From the NCBI GenBank assembly GCA_039707655.1, contig CM077664.1:24540781-24604780 (forward strand): DNA of 64,000 nt, written 5' to 3'. The stretch is from Elymus sibiricus (lineage: Eukaryota > Streptophyta > Magnoliopsida > Poales > Poaceae). Under the pieces are notes generated by a model, which made no database searches, had not been told where the DNA came from, and worked only from the letters and a program-made list of their open reading frames with translations. Below, in pieces: positions 34,194 to 43,258 of the stretch. Each line of letters opens with the position of its first letter. Position 1 is the stretch's first letter. The position numbers and the translations under genes are program-made.

Positions 34194-34799
34194 TCAATGA
34201 TGCTCACATAAAAGATAATAGTTGAAACACAAAGAGAGCATCATAAAATACGCGAAAACATATTTAAGTCTAACATACTTCCGATGCATAGGCATTTTAT
34301 AAGCAAATACATTATCAAGACAAGAAATATCTAGCATATGCAAGGGAGAAGAATAAAACATTGACAATCTCAACATAACGAGAGGTAATTTAGTAACATG
34401 AAAATTTCTACAATCATATTTTCCTCTCTCATAATAATTGGATGTAAGATCATATTCAAATTCAACAATATAGCTATCATATAAAATTTTCTCTTCATGA
34501 TCCACATGCATAAAAGTTTTATAATCTTTCAAGATAGTGGGATTAGCATCAACTAAAGTCATGACCTCTCCAAACCTACTTTCGTCAAAAAGTTCATAAG
34601 ATTGATAGTTCTCCAAAGTAGTGGGATAATTATTACCTAAAGTTGACACTATTTCAAACCCACATTCAATATTATTGCAAACATTATTATCAATGACATA
34701 TTCATCATGAGGCTTAAATTAATTTTCAAGATCATAAGAAACATTATCACCCCAAGCTTGTGGTTTTGCATATTATTAACATAATTGACATTAATAGAA
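34194..34799 (-). pseudogene. E4 ORF, C-terminal part, frameshifted
   Basis: This continues the frame from 37161 after Helitron H1. The joined codon is intact at the insertion site. A one-base loss near the GGGG at 34750-34754 shifts the frame and a TAA sits in the corrected frame near 34719. From 34649 the sequence is open again (STLGNNYPTTLENYQSYELF) to 34194. The family is a recurrent uncharacterised protein of pol-less cereal elements, and no catalytic motif is visible. Confidence 0.6.
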
Positions 34800-37160
34800 T
34801 CTATTATATTATTAAAACGATAGAAAACGAACGGCTCAGATGTAATAAAAGATAAAGAGTTGTAAAGAACGGCTGGGATTTGCAAAAAAGAAGTATGTAA
34901 AAAAAAGCAATCTATAGGCTCACACTATTGGAATCCGTCGCATAAGCAAAACACAATGGATTCATTTTCAAGAGGCATCGTACGTTTGCAGGACTCGGCC
35001 AAAGAATTCTACAATGCACTACACGTAGTAGTCAAAGGTAACGTATTAGTTTACAACTCTTAAGTAATTTTGGGATTCATCTTTTCCTGACCGGACAGGC
35101 TGGCTGCATGGTGCATATCCATAGAAACGTACAAAAGAACATATCATGGGCACGTACAAAACCTTCCTGAAAAAGGCACACGTACAGGTTAGGAAAAGAT
35201 GCATGTATACAGATTAAAAAAGAAAGAAAAAAAAGAAAAGAAAGAGGCACGTTCCTAAAAAAGGCACACGTACATGTTAGGAAAAGATGCATGTATATAC
35301 AGATTAAAAAAGAAAGAGGCACGTACAGATTAAAACAAGGCACACGTGCAGAAACAGGGCACGTCATATAAGGAAACACTTCTTTAACCTCTAATAATCT
35401 CTTTGGTCAGATTACACGTAAGTGTCAACTACACGTTCTCAAGGACTCGAACGCACGGCACAAACAAGTACTACTATTAGTTAAAAAAAAGAACTATTGG
35501 CTGCTACCACAGGAACCAGTCATCTCCCGATTAGGATACAGACCTGCCTCTTCGATGATTATGAATGACCTGACCAGGGACGAAGCCTCGCCACCGGTAA
35601 CCAGCCAGAGCAAAGAAACAATTGCCTTGCCGCGGGACAAGGAATGCCATGCATCATCACATGTACGAGTATGACAGAGCCCCGAACCAGCATCACGTGT
35701 ACGAGTATGGCAAAGAGCCCCGAAGCAGCCTGCCCGTGGCAGACATGGATGCAGGCGAAAAAGAAGCGGCGGCGGCAAAGTCGTCAACGACGACGACGTA
35801 ACCCTAGAGTCGTCACATTGGAATCAGTAAGCAATATGTTGAAATATTCTCAACAATGGACAAGAGGAGTAATGGAGGAAAACTCGGAGACTAAAATGGT
35901 CTGGCTTCGCATGGAAGTACGCTCCAGGATCCTCAGTGCTATTAGTCACACGTTATTCCTCCTCTGTGTTTTTAACAACAATAATAAATTTATCATAAAA
36001 AATTCCACCGCAGTTTGATCATGTTCCTCATGATGCACATTTGAGCTATCTTAAACAACATTTTGGAGATGAGTAAAAAATAGCTATAATGAAGAGGAGT
36101 AGAAGACCATTGCTATTGTGCCCTGCCTATGAGCTAGAGAATCATGAATATGATGTAACATAGTCTCATGTCAGCAATGTAAGAGTTGGAAGCACAAATC
36201 AAGTCAAGTATGTGGTAATATCCTTAGTGTGCAAAAGAATACAACTTTATGCCAATACCATGCATGGACACCATCATAAAATATTCAATTTGTGTGCACA
36301 CTTATCGAGCTGTAATGATTTAGAATTTTTTTGATGAGTGTGCCCTGATAAAAATTCGATGTTAGATGTGCGGGCGATAATACATATTTCATATGTATGA
36401 CATTGTACTGAACGAATATGTAAATGTAATATTGCACTGGTGATGAGGCTGGACAGGAAGAAAATATATGTTTAGATTCTGTTCTTTGTTCTAAATTTCC
36501 TTTTTTTTGCGAATATTGTTCTAAATTTCCCAGAAGATATTTAGGAAGTATTTTAATAATTTATCTTTGCAGTCCAATTAGACATCAACATTGAATCATA
36601 GAAGCATATATTGAGAATAATGTGTGCACTCAAACATTACTAATGTTGGCAATTAGTGTATAAAAAATAGATTACTCAACTAAAATTAATATAATTCTAT
36701 TTGCAATGGATGATTTCTGTAGTCTTATCATAATTTTTAATTTTGAACAAATATTCATACTTAAAAAGTAATGATCAGAGTTATGTACCAGATATGCTGA
36801 AATTCTAAGGCGATGTACATAATAGTATGTAAGCCGAGGAAACATGCATGTCACTAAAAGAAAAAAAGAAGTCGAGAATTATTTCTCTCCATAGCCAGAT
36901 GAATTTGTCCAATAATACATGTAACCAAAGTGCAAAGATTTATATCTCTATAGAAGATTTATATCTCTATAGAAATAATAAATATAATTATGTCCATCAC
37001 GAACTTCTTAGTAATACAATGATTTGGTAATCTACACAATGGCATATTTATAGAATAATAGTTACCAAAGCTATGCGCTAGAGACCGTGTCTAAATCTAA
37101 AACCAGAAATATGAGATACTTAATAATCTAGCCGCGCGAATGCGCGGGTCACCCTGCTAG
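34800..37160 (+). mobile_element. Helitron H1 (non-autonomous), 2361 bp
   Basis: It starts TCTATTATATTATTAAAA and ends with a short GC hairpin (CCGCGC 37132-37137, GCGCGG 37142-37147), then CACCCTGCTAG, and is inserted between A and T with no duplication, all as expected of Helitrons. It is almost identical to H2 (57538-59903). There is no Rep/helicase coding, so it must have moved with outside help. Inside are two diverged copies of a GGCACACGTACA...GATGCATGTATA block (about 35165-35235 and 35264-35325) and frames of ~100-125 codons (35494-36018) on both strands that I do not recognise. It splits the E4 ORF. Confidence 0.9.
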
Positions 37161-37372
37161 TTTATAATAACATCATTGCAATCATGCTTTTCATTCAAGG
37201 AGCTATCATGAATCAATTTATAAATTTCTTCATTTAACACTTCATCACAATTTTCAGATTCGTGATTTTCAAGCAAAACTTCATAGAGGTAATCAAGTGA
37301 ACTCAACTCGCTAGCAATTGGTTCATCATAATTTGGTCTTTTGAAAAGATTAGCAAGTGGATGAGGATCCAT
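37161..37372 (-). pseudogene. E4 ORF, N-terminal part
   Basis: ATG 37372 opens MDPHPLANLFKRPNYDEP, an acidic sequence rich in E, N and L, for 70 codons and two bases before Helitron H1 cuts the third base of codon 71. The continuation is at 34799. The start lies about 220 bp inside the primer site, where gag would normally begin, so this may be a capsid-like or replacement protein. No gag motif is recognised. Confidence 0.6.
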
Positions 37373-37594
37373 AGCAATAGATTTTTAGCAAGCAAATATG
37401 CAAGCAAATAGAAGGCACATGGCAACACAAGCAAAGATAGCAAACAAGCAAAAAGGCTAACGGAAAATATTTTTGTATTTTTGTGAAAACTTTTTAGAAG
37501 TGGGGGAGATGAAAACGAGTGGAAAATGGCAAATAATGTATATGCAAGGAGATGAAAGTTTATGCGTAGGTACTTGATAGATGTTGATGATGTC

Positions 37595-37612
37595 TCCCCG
37601 GCAACGGCGCCA
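37595..37612 (-). other. Primer-binding site of E4 (tRNA-Asp)
   Basis: TGGCGCCGTTGCCGGGGA on the minus strand lies 11 bp inside the 5' LTR, as in E2. Confidence 0.9.
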
Positions 37613-37623
37613 GAAATTCTTGC

Positions 37624-37959
37624 TGCTACTTGTGAGCTGCGTTGGGATTTCCTCGAAGAGGAGAGGATGATGCAGTACAGTAGAGATCAGTATTTCCCTC
37701 AGTTAAGAACCAAGTTATCAATCCAGTAGGAGAACCACGCAACACCTCGTTAGCAGTACCTACACACAATATAACAAATCCTTGCACCCAACGTGAGCAA
37801 GGGGTTGTCAATCCCTCGGCGGTTACTTGCAGGATTAAATTGTATGGTGATAGATAGATAGATCAAACAAAAATACAAAATAAAATAAATAAAGGAAAAT
37901 TGCAGCAAGGTATTTTTGGTTTTAATATGATAGAAAATAGACCCGGGGGCCATAGTTTT
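37624..37959 (-). mobile_element. 5' LTR of E4, inner end only
   Basis: About 336 bp match 27739-28070 closely. The match stops at GTTTT (37955-37959), where E5 begins; the other LTR continues CACTAG at that point. GTTTT is the presumed E5 TSD. Confidence 0.88.
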
Positions 37960-40900
37960 TGTCGGGGCCGGATTTTCGGGACACGATATCCCAGAAATTA
38001 ACCCCTCGTGTCGTCACCAGCCCCAGGATTACTGTTACTGGTGGACATGTCCTTGTTATAGATTACCAAGCAATTACAAGAATTGGATACAAGATCATAA
38101 AGTTCTAATGATACAACAATGATTTCTGGTGACGGGTGACGGAAGCGACTCGTGGTTCTCCAATGCCGATGGGGCTCCATTCCCACAGGAACAGCTGACC
38201 CGGATAATTCCTATCCCGCGTGGCTGCAATCCTAGGCTTCGCATGGACGTCGTTGTAGTACTCCTCGCTGAAATCCTGACCTGGCCACTTAAATAGCCAG
38301 GGACAAGCCAGTGAGTACGCTGGAATGTACTCGCAAACATAATGAACAAAAGATATACCGAATGCATATGATCATGATGGACTAACTTATATGCATATGC
38401 TGACCAAAATTAAAGCATGGCACGATAAATATTAATATGGTGCGGGAGAATAAATATATCATGTTAGTAGTAAATCAAGGAAATAAAATGGAACATCGGG
38501 CGTTGGACCGCCCGAGGAATTCCAAGAAAAATGCCAAACGGGTGTCTGAAAGCGACGCCTCGAGAGGTCTTGAAAAGAAATGCCAAAAGGGTGTCTAAAT
38601 GCGACGCCTCGAGAGGTCTTGAAAAGAAATGAGTATACAGGTGGACTAGCCATCCCAAGTGATACTCAGAAAAGAAAATAAAACTGAGTGTCCAGGTGGA
38701 CTAGCCATCCCAAGTGATACTCAGAAAAGAAAATAAAACTGGGTATCCAGGTGCACTAGCCATCCCAAGTGATACTCAGGGTTGCACATAGAAGAAAAGG
38801 GTTAGTCCGCAATAATATTCATGTTAACAATAGTATTCATAGTGGCATCCGTAGTGACAATAATCATCCTGCAAAAATGCTCAATTTTAATTATTTCCTC
38901 CGAAGACCGACACTAAGACCGACACTTGACCAACCCAGACTATAGTCCTTAACCGCGGACACGGCTATTCAAATAGGTTTTAAAACTCTGCAGAGGGTGT
39001 ACTCTTTACCCACAAGTAAAGGATTTCTTTAGCCAACACTGAGTTGCTGACTAATTCCAATTACGGTGTGTGGGTTGAAAACACACCTGACCAGCACACA
39101 CCAGATTAACTTTCCGGATGCCAGGAATCACCCGCAGCGCTGTTTAGCCGCCTGACGCCACTGGGCCAGGCCCAATTGCTCGGCCACGCGAAAACCTGCC
39201 GACGTCGAAGGCATAATTATTGGAATACGCTTTCGAGTGAGGAAGACGTATTTTGGTAAAATGCGCGTCCACTTAACCAGCAGGGCCCGCGACTTGAGTG
39301 GCTGACGTGCGGGTCCCACGCACTATCTCTCTCCTCCCCTCTTCTTCTCTTCCTCCTTTCGACAAGCAATAGAGGGGCGCCGGCGGTCCTCACCACTGTA
39401 GATGGAGGGCTCGGCGGCCTCGGGCGACGGCGGGGATGGATCCGCCACTCCATCCCGCGTCCGTAGGTCGTCTGGGCAGCACCGGGGGTGGCCGGAGTGG
39501 AGCGCGGCGTTGCAGCACAGAGGCAACCGGAGTTCGATCGGGGCGAGGCCATGGCCATCCCCGAGGCTAGCTACGACTCGGGACGGCCTCGTGGTGGTGG
39601 TGAGGGTTGGCCGGTGGTGCTAGGTGGACAGGAGGAGGCCAGGGTGGGGTGATTTTGACAGAGGCTAGGTGGCGATGGTTGTCACCGGAGTGGGGGAACA
39701 AGACCACTCCCGGGTCGGCTGAGTGCTCCGGGAGCGAGCTTGAGGATGCAGGACTGTTCCCGTTGATCAAAACGATCTTGGGGTGGAACTTTATAGCGAG
39801 GGCGAGGTCGGTTCCGAGAGATATTATCCGGCCGAGGTCGTTACGGTGGATGGAGGCCATTAATGGCGAGCTGGGTCGGTTGGCCGCGGTCGGTGCGACG
39901 TGGCGAAGCCACGGAGGTGAGCAGATAAGCTCAGAGTGCTCGGGAGCTTGTGATCGCGACGAGTGGCAGAAGGCCGACGCGGCGGTGAGGGATTGATGAC
40001 GCTGACGGCTTGTCGGTGCTAGGAGCCAAGCGAGGGTGTCGACAAGGCGTGAAGCTTGCTAACGAAGCCGGTGGAGGTAGTGCCCGGCTGGGAGAGGCAA
40101 CAAAGCCGCGCCGTGCGGGTGATGCCGAACGAGCCAAACTGCTCCTCTCCCACTCTGCGCATGCACATAAGCCATTCGATAAAATGCCAAGGGGCCAAGA
40201 AAGACTTGCTGAGTTTGAAATTTGCTAAGATGGTATTGAATAGTCTGGTGAGGACAATGGACATGCTGGTTTGGCCATATGACCTAGTGTGGAATGCAAG
40301 TTAGAAAGATGCAAAGTTTTTGCCATGCCCACAAGCTGTTTGTCAAAATGTTAGGGCTGTCTAGATGATTTTGTTAGCTGTGAAAATCACCAGGATGATG
40401 CTTCATTGGATGGAGAGAAGTGTGGTAGGGTTTGTTTGGCAAAATTCAAAACTTGCTAGTGCATGTTTTGTTGGAATTCAGTTCTGGACCCAAACTGAGG
40501 GGAATTATTTGGTGGACTTAGAAGACTCAAATGGAGCTGAAATACTGGACTTAAGGTTTTGGTTGGAAGGACTATAACTGGGAATAATTTCAGAATTTTT
40601 CGAGCAAGAAAAATTGAGGTTGTAGTTATAACCTAAGAATGGGGCAGAATTGAAAAGAGGATGTTTTGCTCAAAATTTTCAAATGACCATGATGGGTTTT
40701 TGCATAAAAGTGACCTATAGGCATCTCTTGACCCCTCAGAATTTTTGTGGAATTTTAGGAGAATTATTTAAAATAGTTGTAGTGCAACAGAAGCATTTCA
40801 AGATTGAAAATGCTATTACAAGAATTGTTTTGGTGCAATTTTTATTATGAAACTAATTCCTACTATTAATTAAAATATAAATGAAACGATTTAAGAAAAC

Positions 40901-41069
40901 TACCAAAGCCCATAATATTTCCCAAAATTTTCTATATGTAGGGAAGAATTTTGGAAAACATAAAACAGAAATGGTCCTGACTTTATTAAAAGACCTAAAA
41001 TAAATCAAAAATTTATTTCTGGCCAAATTTTATTTTGTAAAAACATGATTAAATTATTGGGGTGTTACA
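37960..41069 (-). mobile_element. 3' LTR of E5
   Basis: On the minus strand it starts TGTAACACCCCAATAATTT (41069) after a polypurine tract and ends GGCCCCGACA (37960). The left boundary is exact because the host E4 LTR breaks there. A TATA box is at 39789-39796 (CTATAAAG, minus). Two minisatellites lie at 38527-38780. Relative to the other LTR it lacks ~1.1 kb at about 39133. Confidence 0.85.
38527..38780. repeat. Minisatellites in E5 3' LTR (2 x ~53 bp, then 3 x 55 bp)
   Basis: Two units contain CGACGCCTCGAGAGGTCTTG. Three following units start at 38633, 38688 and 38743 and contain GGACTAGCCATCCCAAGTGA. The other LTR has four of the 55-bp units. Confidence 0.88.
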
Positions 41070-41088
41070 AACTCTACCCCCTCTTAAG
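41070..41088 (-). other. Polypurine tract of E5
   Basis: On the minus strand CTTAAGAGGGGGTAGAGTT abuts the 3' LTR start. It resembles the tracts of E3 and E6. Confidence 0.8.
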
Positions 41089-41265
41089 AAAATCTCGTCC
41101 TCGAGATTTGTTAAGGGCGGAAGAATTAAATACATATCACAACAAATGATCATATGCAGAATGCAATCATAGCAATGCACTTATGACATACGCCCTAAAA
41201 TACTTCGCAAGGATTGCATCATGTAAACTAGCGTTAGACACAGCAACAACCACACTCATGACCGT

Positions 41266-41898
41266 CTACGGTTCAAAGGTGAGATCTACGGGGTCTTGCG
41301 GAAGGGTTCGTGGTGCTGGAGCACATTCTTCTTCTTCCGAAGGAAGTGGAGGAAGCAGACGAAGAGCATGTCCTCCCTGAGTTGGCAGAGGTGGTCCGCC
41401 GATGGCGATCCGGGGATTCAGAACAGCAAGATAGTGGAGATACTCCAGTAGTTTCTGGGTGAAATGCTCTTGGGCCATCACATACTGAATGAGATAGACC
41501 AGAGCTGGATCTCTTTCTATACGTTCACAGCGGAACGTAGCTTCTGCGCCAAAAGCTGCGCGGCTCAGAAAATAGCAGTATTCCCTTTCGCTGGCACAGG
41601 GTACCGCGAATTGAAGACGGGTAACTGCTTCGTAAGCGGCAGCCTCGATGGCCATGCCTAAGGTTGGCTTGGATCTCCCAATGAAGACAACATACGGAGG
41701 GCCTTGGTTCAAATCCGCTGGTGGGATTTGCAAAACTGCCTAGTATTTTGAGAGATCAGTGGTGATCCTCATTTTGTACAACTCATACATGGGTGGGTGG
41801 AAGGAACCAAGGGTATTGCAGGTAAAATCACACAAAACCTTAACAAAACTACCAGGGCTTGCATCTGGGGTTCTTAGGTAGGCTCCGGGGTGTGACAT
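41266..41898 (-). pseudogene. E5 accessory ORF 2, one in-frame stop
   Basis: ATG 41898 (MSHPGAYLRTPDASPGSF) opens a frame of 210 codons with a single TAG at 41740-41742 (codon 53). After it comes PPYVVFIGRSKPTLG, then MAIEAAAYEAVTRLQF, DPALVYLIQYVMAQEHF and a proline-rich tail. This order of blocks matches ORF 1 of the same element (AIQLAAREAVVNL, DPALVHLVRYLRAQEALF) and the E6 ORF (AVQLAALAGITGL, FMMAEYMLIAELV). A TATA box lies ~70 bp before the ATG. The function is unknown, and no enzyme motif is recognised. In this copy the protein is broken unless the stop is read through. Confidence 0.65.
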
Positions 41899-41965
41899 GG
41901 AGTGATGGAGTGATGGATGCGGTGCTCAAGGTTGATGGTGGCTGGTGTGGAGTGGGATATGGCCG

Positions 41966-41974
41966 CTTATAAAG
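41966..41974 (-). promoter_or_regulatory. TATA box upstream of E5 accessory ORF 2
   Basis: CTTTATAAG on the minus strand lies ~70 bp before ATG 41898. The spacing is nearly the same as for ORF 1. Confidence 0.55.
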
Positions 41975-42291
41975 TGCCTGGGTTATGAAATATGAGGCAG
42001 CGCTGGTACGGCTTGTGTATCGGCTCCTGTCATAGGGTTGCCCAAGTCAGAGTCTCGGACCTCAACCCTCAAAATGAATGCGACGTATTACTGTGCGTGT
42101 CAGTTAGGGGGTTCGGCAGTCACGTCTAGAATTTACTCTGCCTCCACACGCCAATAATTACGCTAGATTATGCATACTACTATTAAGACAATGGTACACA
42201 TGAAATTTACAGACTTACTACGCCATACAACTGCTACTACAAGAATAGAGGGAAACCGGGCCATTAAGGCTTGACAACAATTCCGGTGGAC

Positions 42292-43089
42292 TCAGTCCAC
42301 CTCGTTGACATCTAGTCGGGCGCGTCTTGTAGATGTCGAGGCTTCTCCGTGAGCTTCAGTGTCGGAGCTGACCGGGGTCGGATGGGGAGCTACAGGGCTG
42401 TGATAGCGGTGGTGCCCCTCGCGAGGTGTTGAGGTCACCGTCCCGTTGGAGTAGGTCTCCATGAGACGACGGAGTTCCCCCGGGGAGGCATAGGCATTGC
42501 CCGGGTAGATAACCGGGGCAGATCTTGGGTGCTCAACTGGCCTCCCAAGCAGTACTATCGGGGTGTCGGTGGCAGGTGCAGCTTCTCTTCTTGCCGGGGT
42601 CAGGAGAGCGAGCGTCCTGCGGGTCGCAATCATATCAAGGGTGACCTGATCGAATAGTGCCTCTTGCGCTCTCAGGTAGCGCACCAAATGAACTAAAGCA
42701 GGATCCGTCTCATGGTCTCTGTTGGCGACTTGGGTCGTGCTACCATAGCCTTCACGACTAGGGTAGTAGTAGAAAGGATGGATGTTAACCCTCGGCGCCA
42801 AATGCCAAAGATTAACTACAGCCTCTCGGGCTGCAAGTTGGATGGCTTGGGGCTCGTCCGAGGTCATCCTCCCGGTGAACCGGTAGGGGCGTTCTGAAGG
42901 AGTGCCCCTCCCGTAGATGTGCACCATGGCCCAAAAGTGGCGGATGGAATCACTCGTGTGCTCTTGGTACACGACATATTCCGAGGGCTCTTCTGTGCCA
43001 AAAGCATGACGGGTGAGATTGGCGAGGATGACAACAAAGTCTCCGAGCTCGGCTGCGGTGGTCTCGTTACGAACGATGGGACCAGGCAT
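42292..43089 (-). CDS. E5 accessory ORF 1, intact, 265 codons
   Basis: I choose ATG 43089 (MPGPIVRNETTAAELGDFVV) because it lies ~65 bp after a TATA box; the frame is also open upstream to 43182, but that would include the TATA region. Blocks in order are YVVYQEHTSDSIRHFWAMV, IYGRG, RFTGRMTSDEPQ, AIQLAAREAVVNLWHLAPRV, FYYYPSREGYG, DPALVHLVRYLRAQEALF, and a Pro/Ser/Arg-rich disordered C-terminus. There is no membrane segment and no protease, RT or integrase motif. It appears homologous to ORF 2 and to the E6 ORF. The function is unknown. The best guess is an RNA- or capsid-associated accessory protein. It is the only uninterrupted retroelement protein in the window. Confidence 0.65.
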   Translation of the reverse strand: MPGPIVRNETTAAELGDFVVILANLTRHAFGTEEPSEYVVYQEHTSDSIRHFWAMVHIYGRGTPSERPYRFTGRMTSDEPQAIQLAAREAVVNLWHLAPRVNIHPFYYYPSREGYGSTTQVANRDHETDPALVHLVRYLRAQEALFDQVTLDMIATRRTLALLTPARREAAPATDTPIVLLGRPVEHPRSAPVIYPGNAYASPGELRRLMETYSNGTVTSTPREGHHRYHSPVAPHPTPVSSDTEAHGEASTSTRRARLDVNEVD

Positions 43090-43150
43090 CTTGGTGATTG
43101 GATATCGAACTGAGAGTGAGGCTGTGATGTGCTGAGTTGGGGCAAGGCTT

Positions 43151-43160
43151 CCTTTATAGG
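43151..43160 (-). promoter_or_regulatory. TATA box upstream of E5 accessory ORF 1
   Basis: CCTATAAAGG on the minus strand lies just inside the presumed primer site and ~65 bp before ATG 43089. Confidence 0.6.
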
Positions 43161-43258
43161 CTAGTAGAGTCTTCCATTGCACGCTTGTGGATGGAACAAC
43201 TCAGGTGTCGGCCACAGGCGCACGGCCTATGGGCAGGGCTGATAGGTTGGGCACCAAT

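Larger units (their letters stand above)
27739..37959 (-). mobile_element. E4: Athila-type LTR retrotransposon, non-autonomous
   Basis: The minus-strand order is truncated 5' LTR (37959-37624), tRNA-Asp primer site (37612-37595), one broken ORF (37372 to 34194, split by Helitron H1), long non-coding interior with solo LTR S4, polypurine region and 3' LTR (29283-27739). No polymerase genes are present. Over about 340 comparable bases the two LTRs differ at roughly ten sites plus small indels, so they were made by one insertion. E5 entered the 5' LTR at 37960. Confidence 0.85.

Noticed and set aside
35494..36018. Captured host gene in the Helitrons
   Set aside because: Frames of ~100-125 codons exist on both strands and are kept in both copies, but the copies are too similar for this to be evidence of selection and I recognise no domain.
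38633..38780. CRISPR-like direct repeats
   Set aside because: Units are adjacent with no unique spacers, in a plant LTR; it is a minisatellite.
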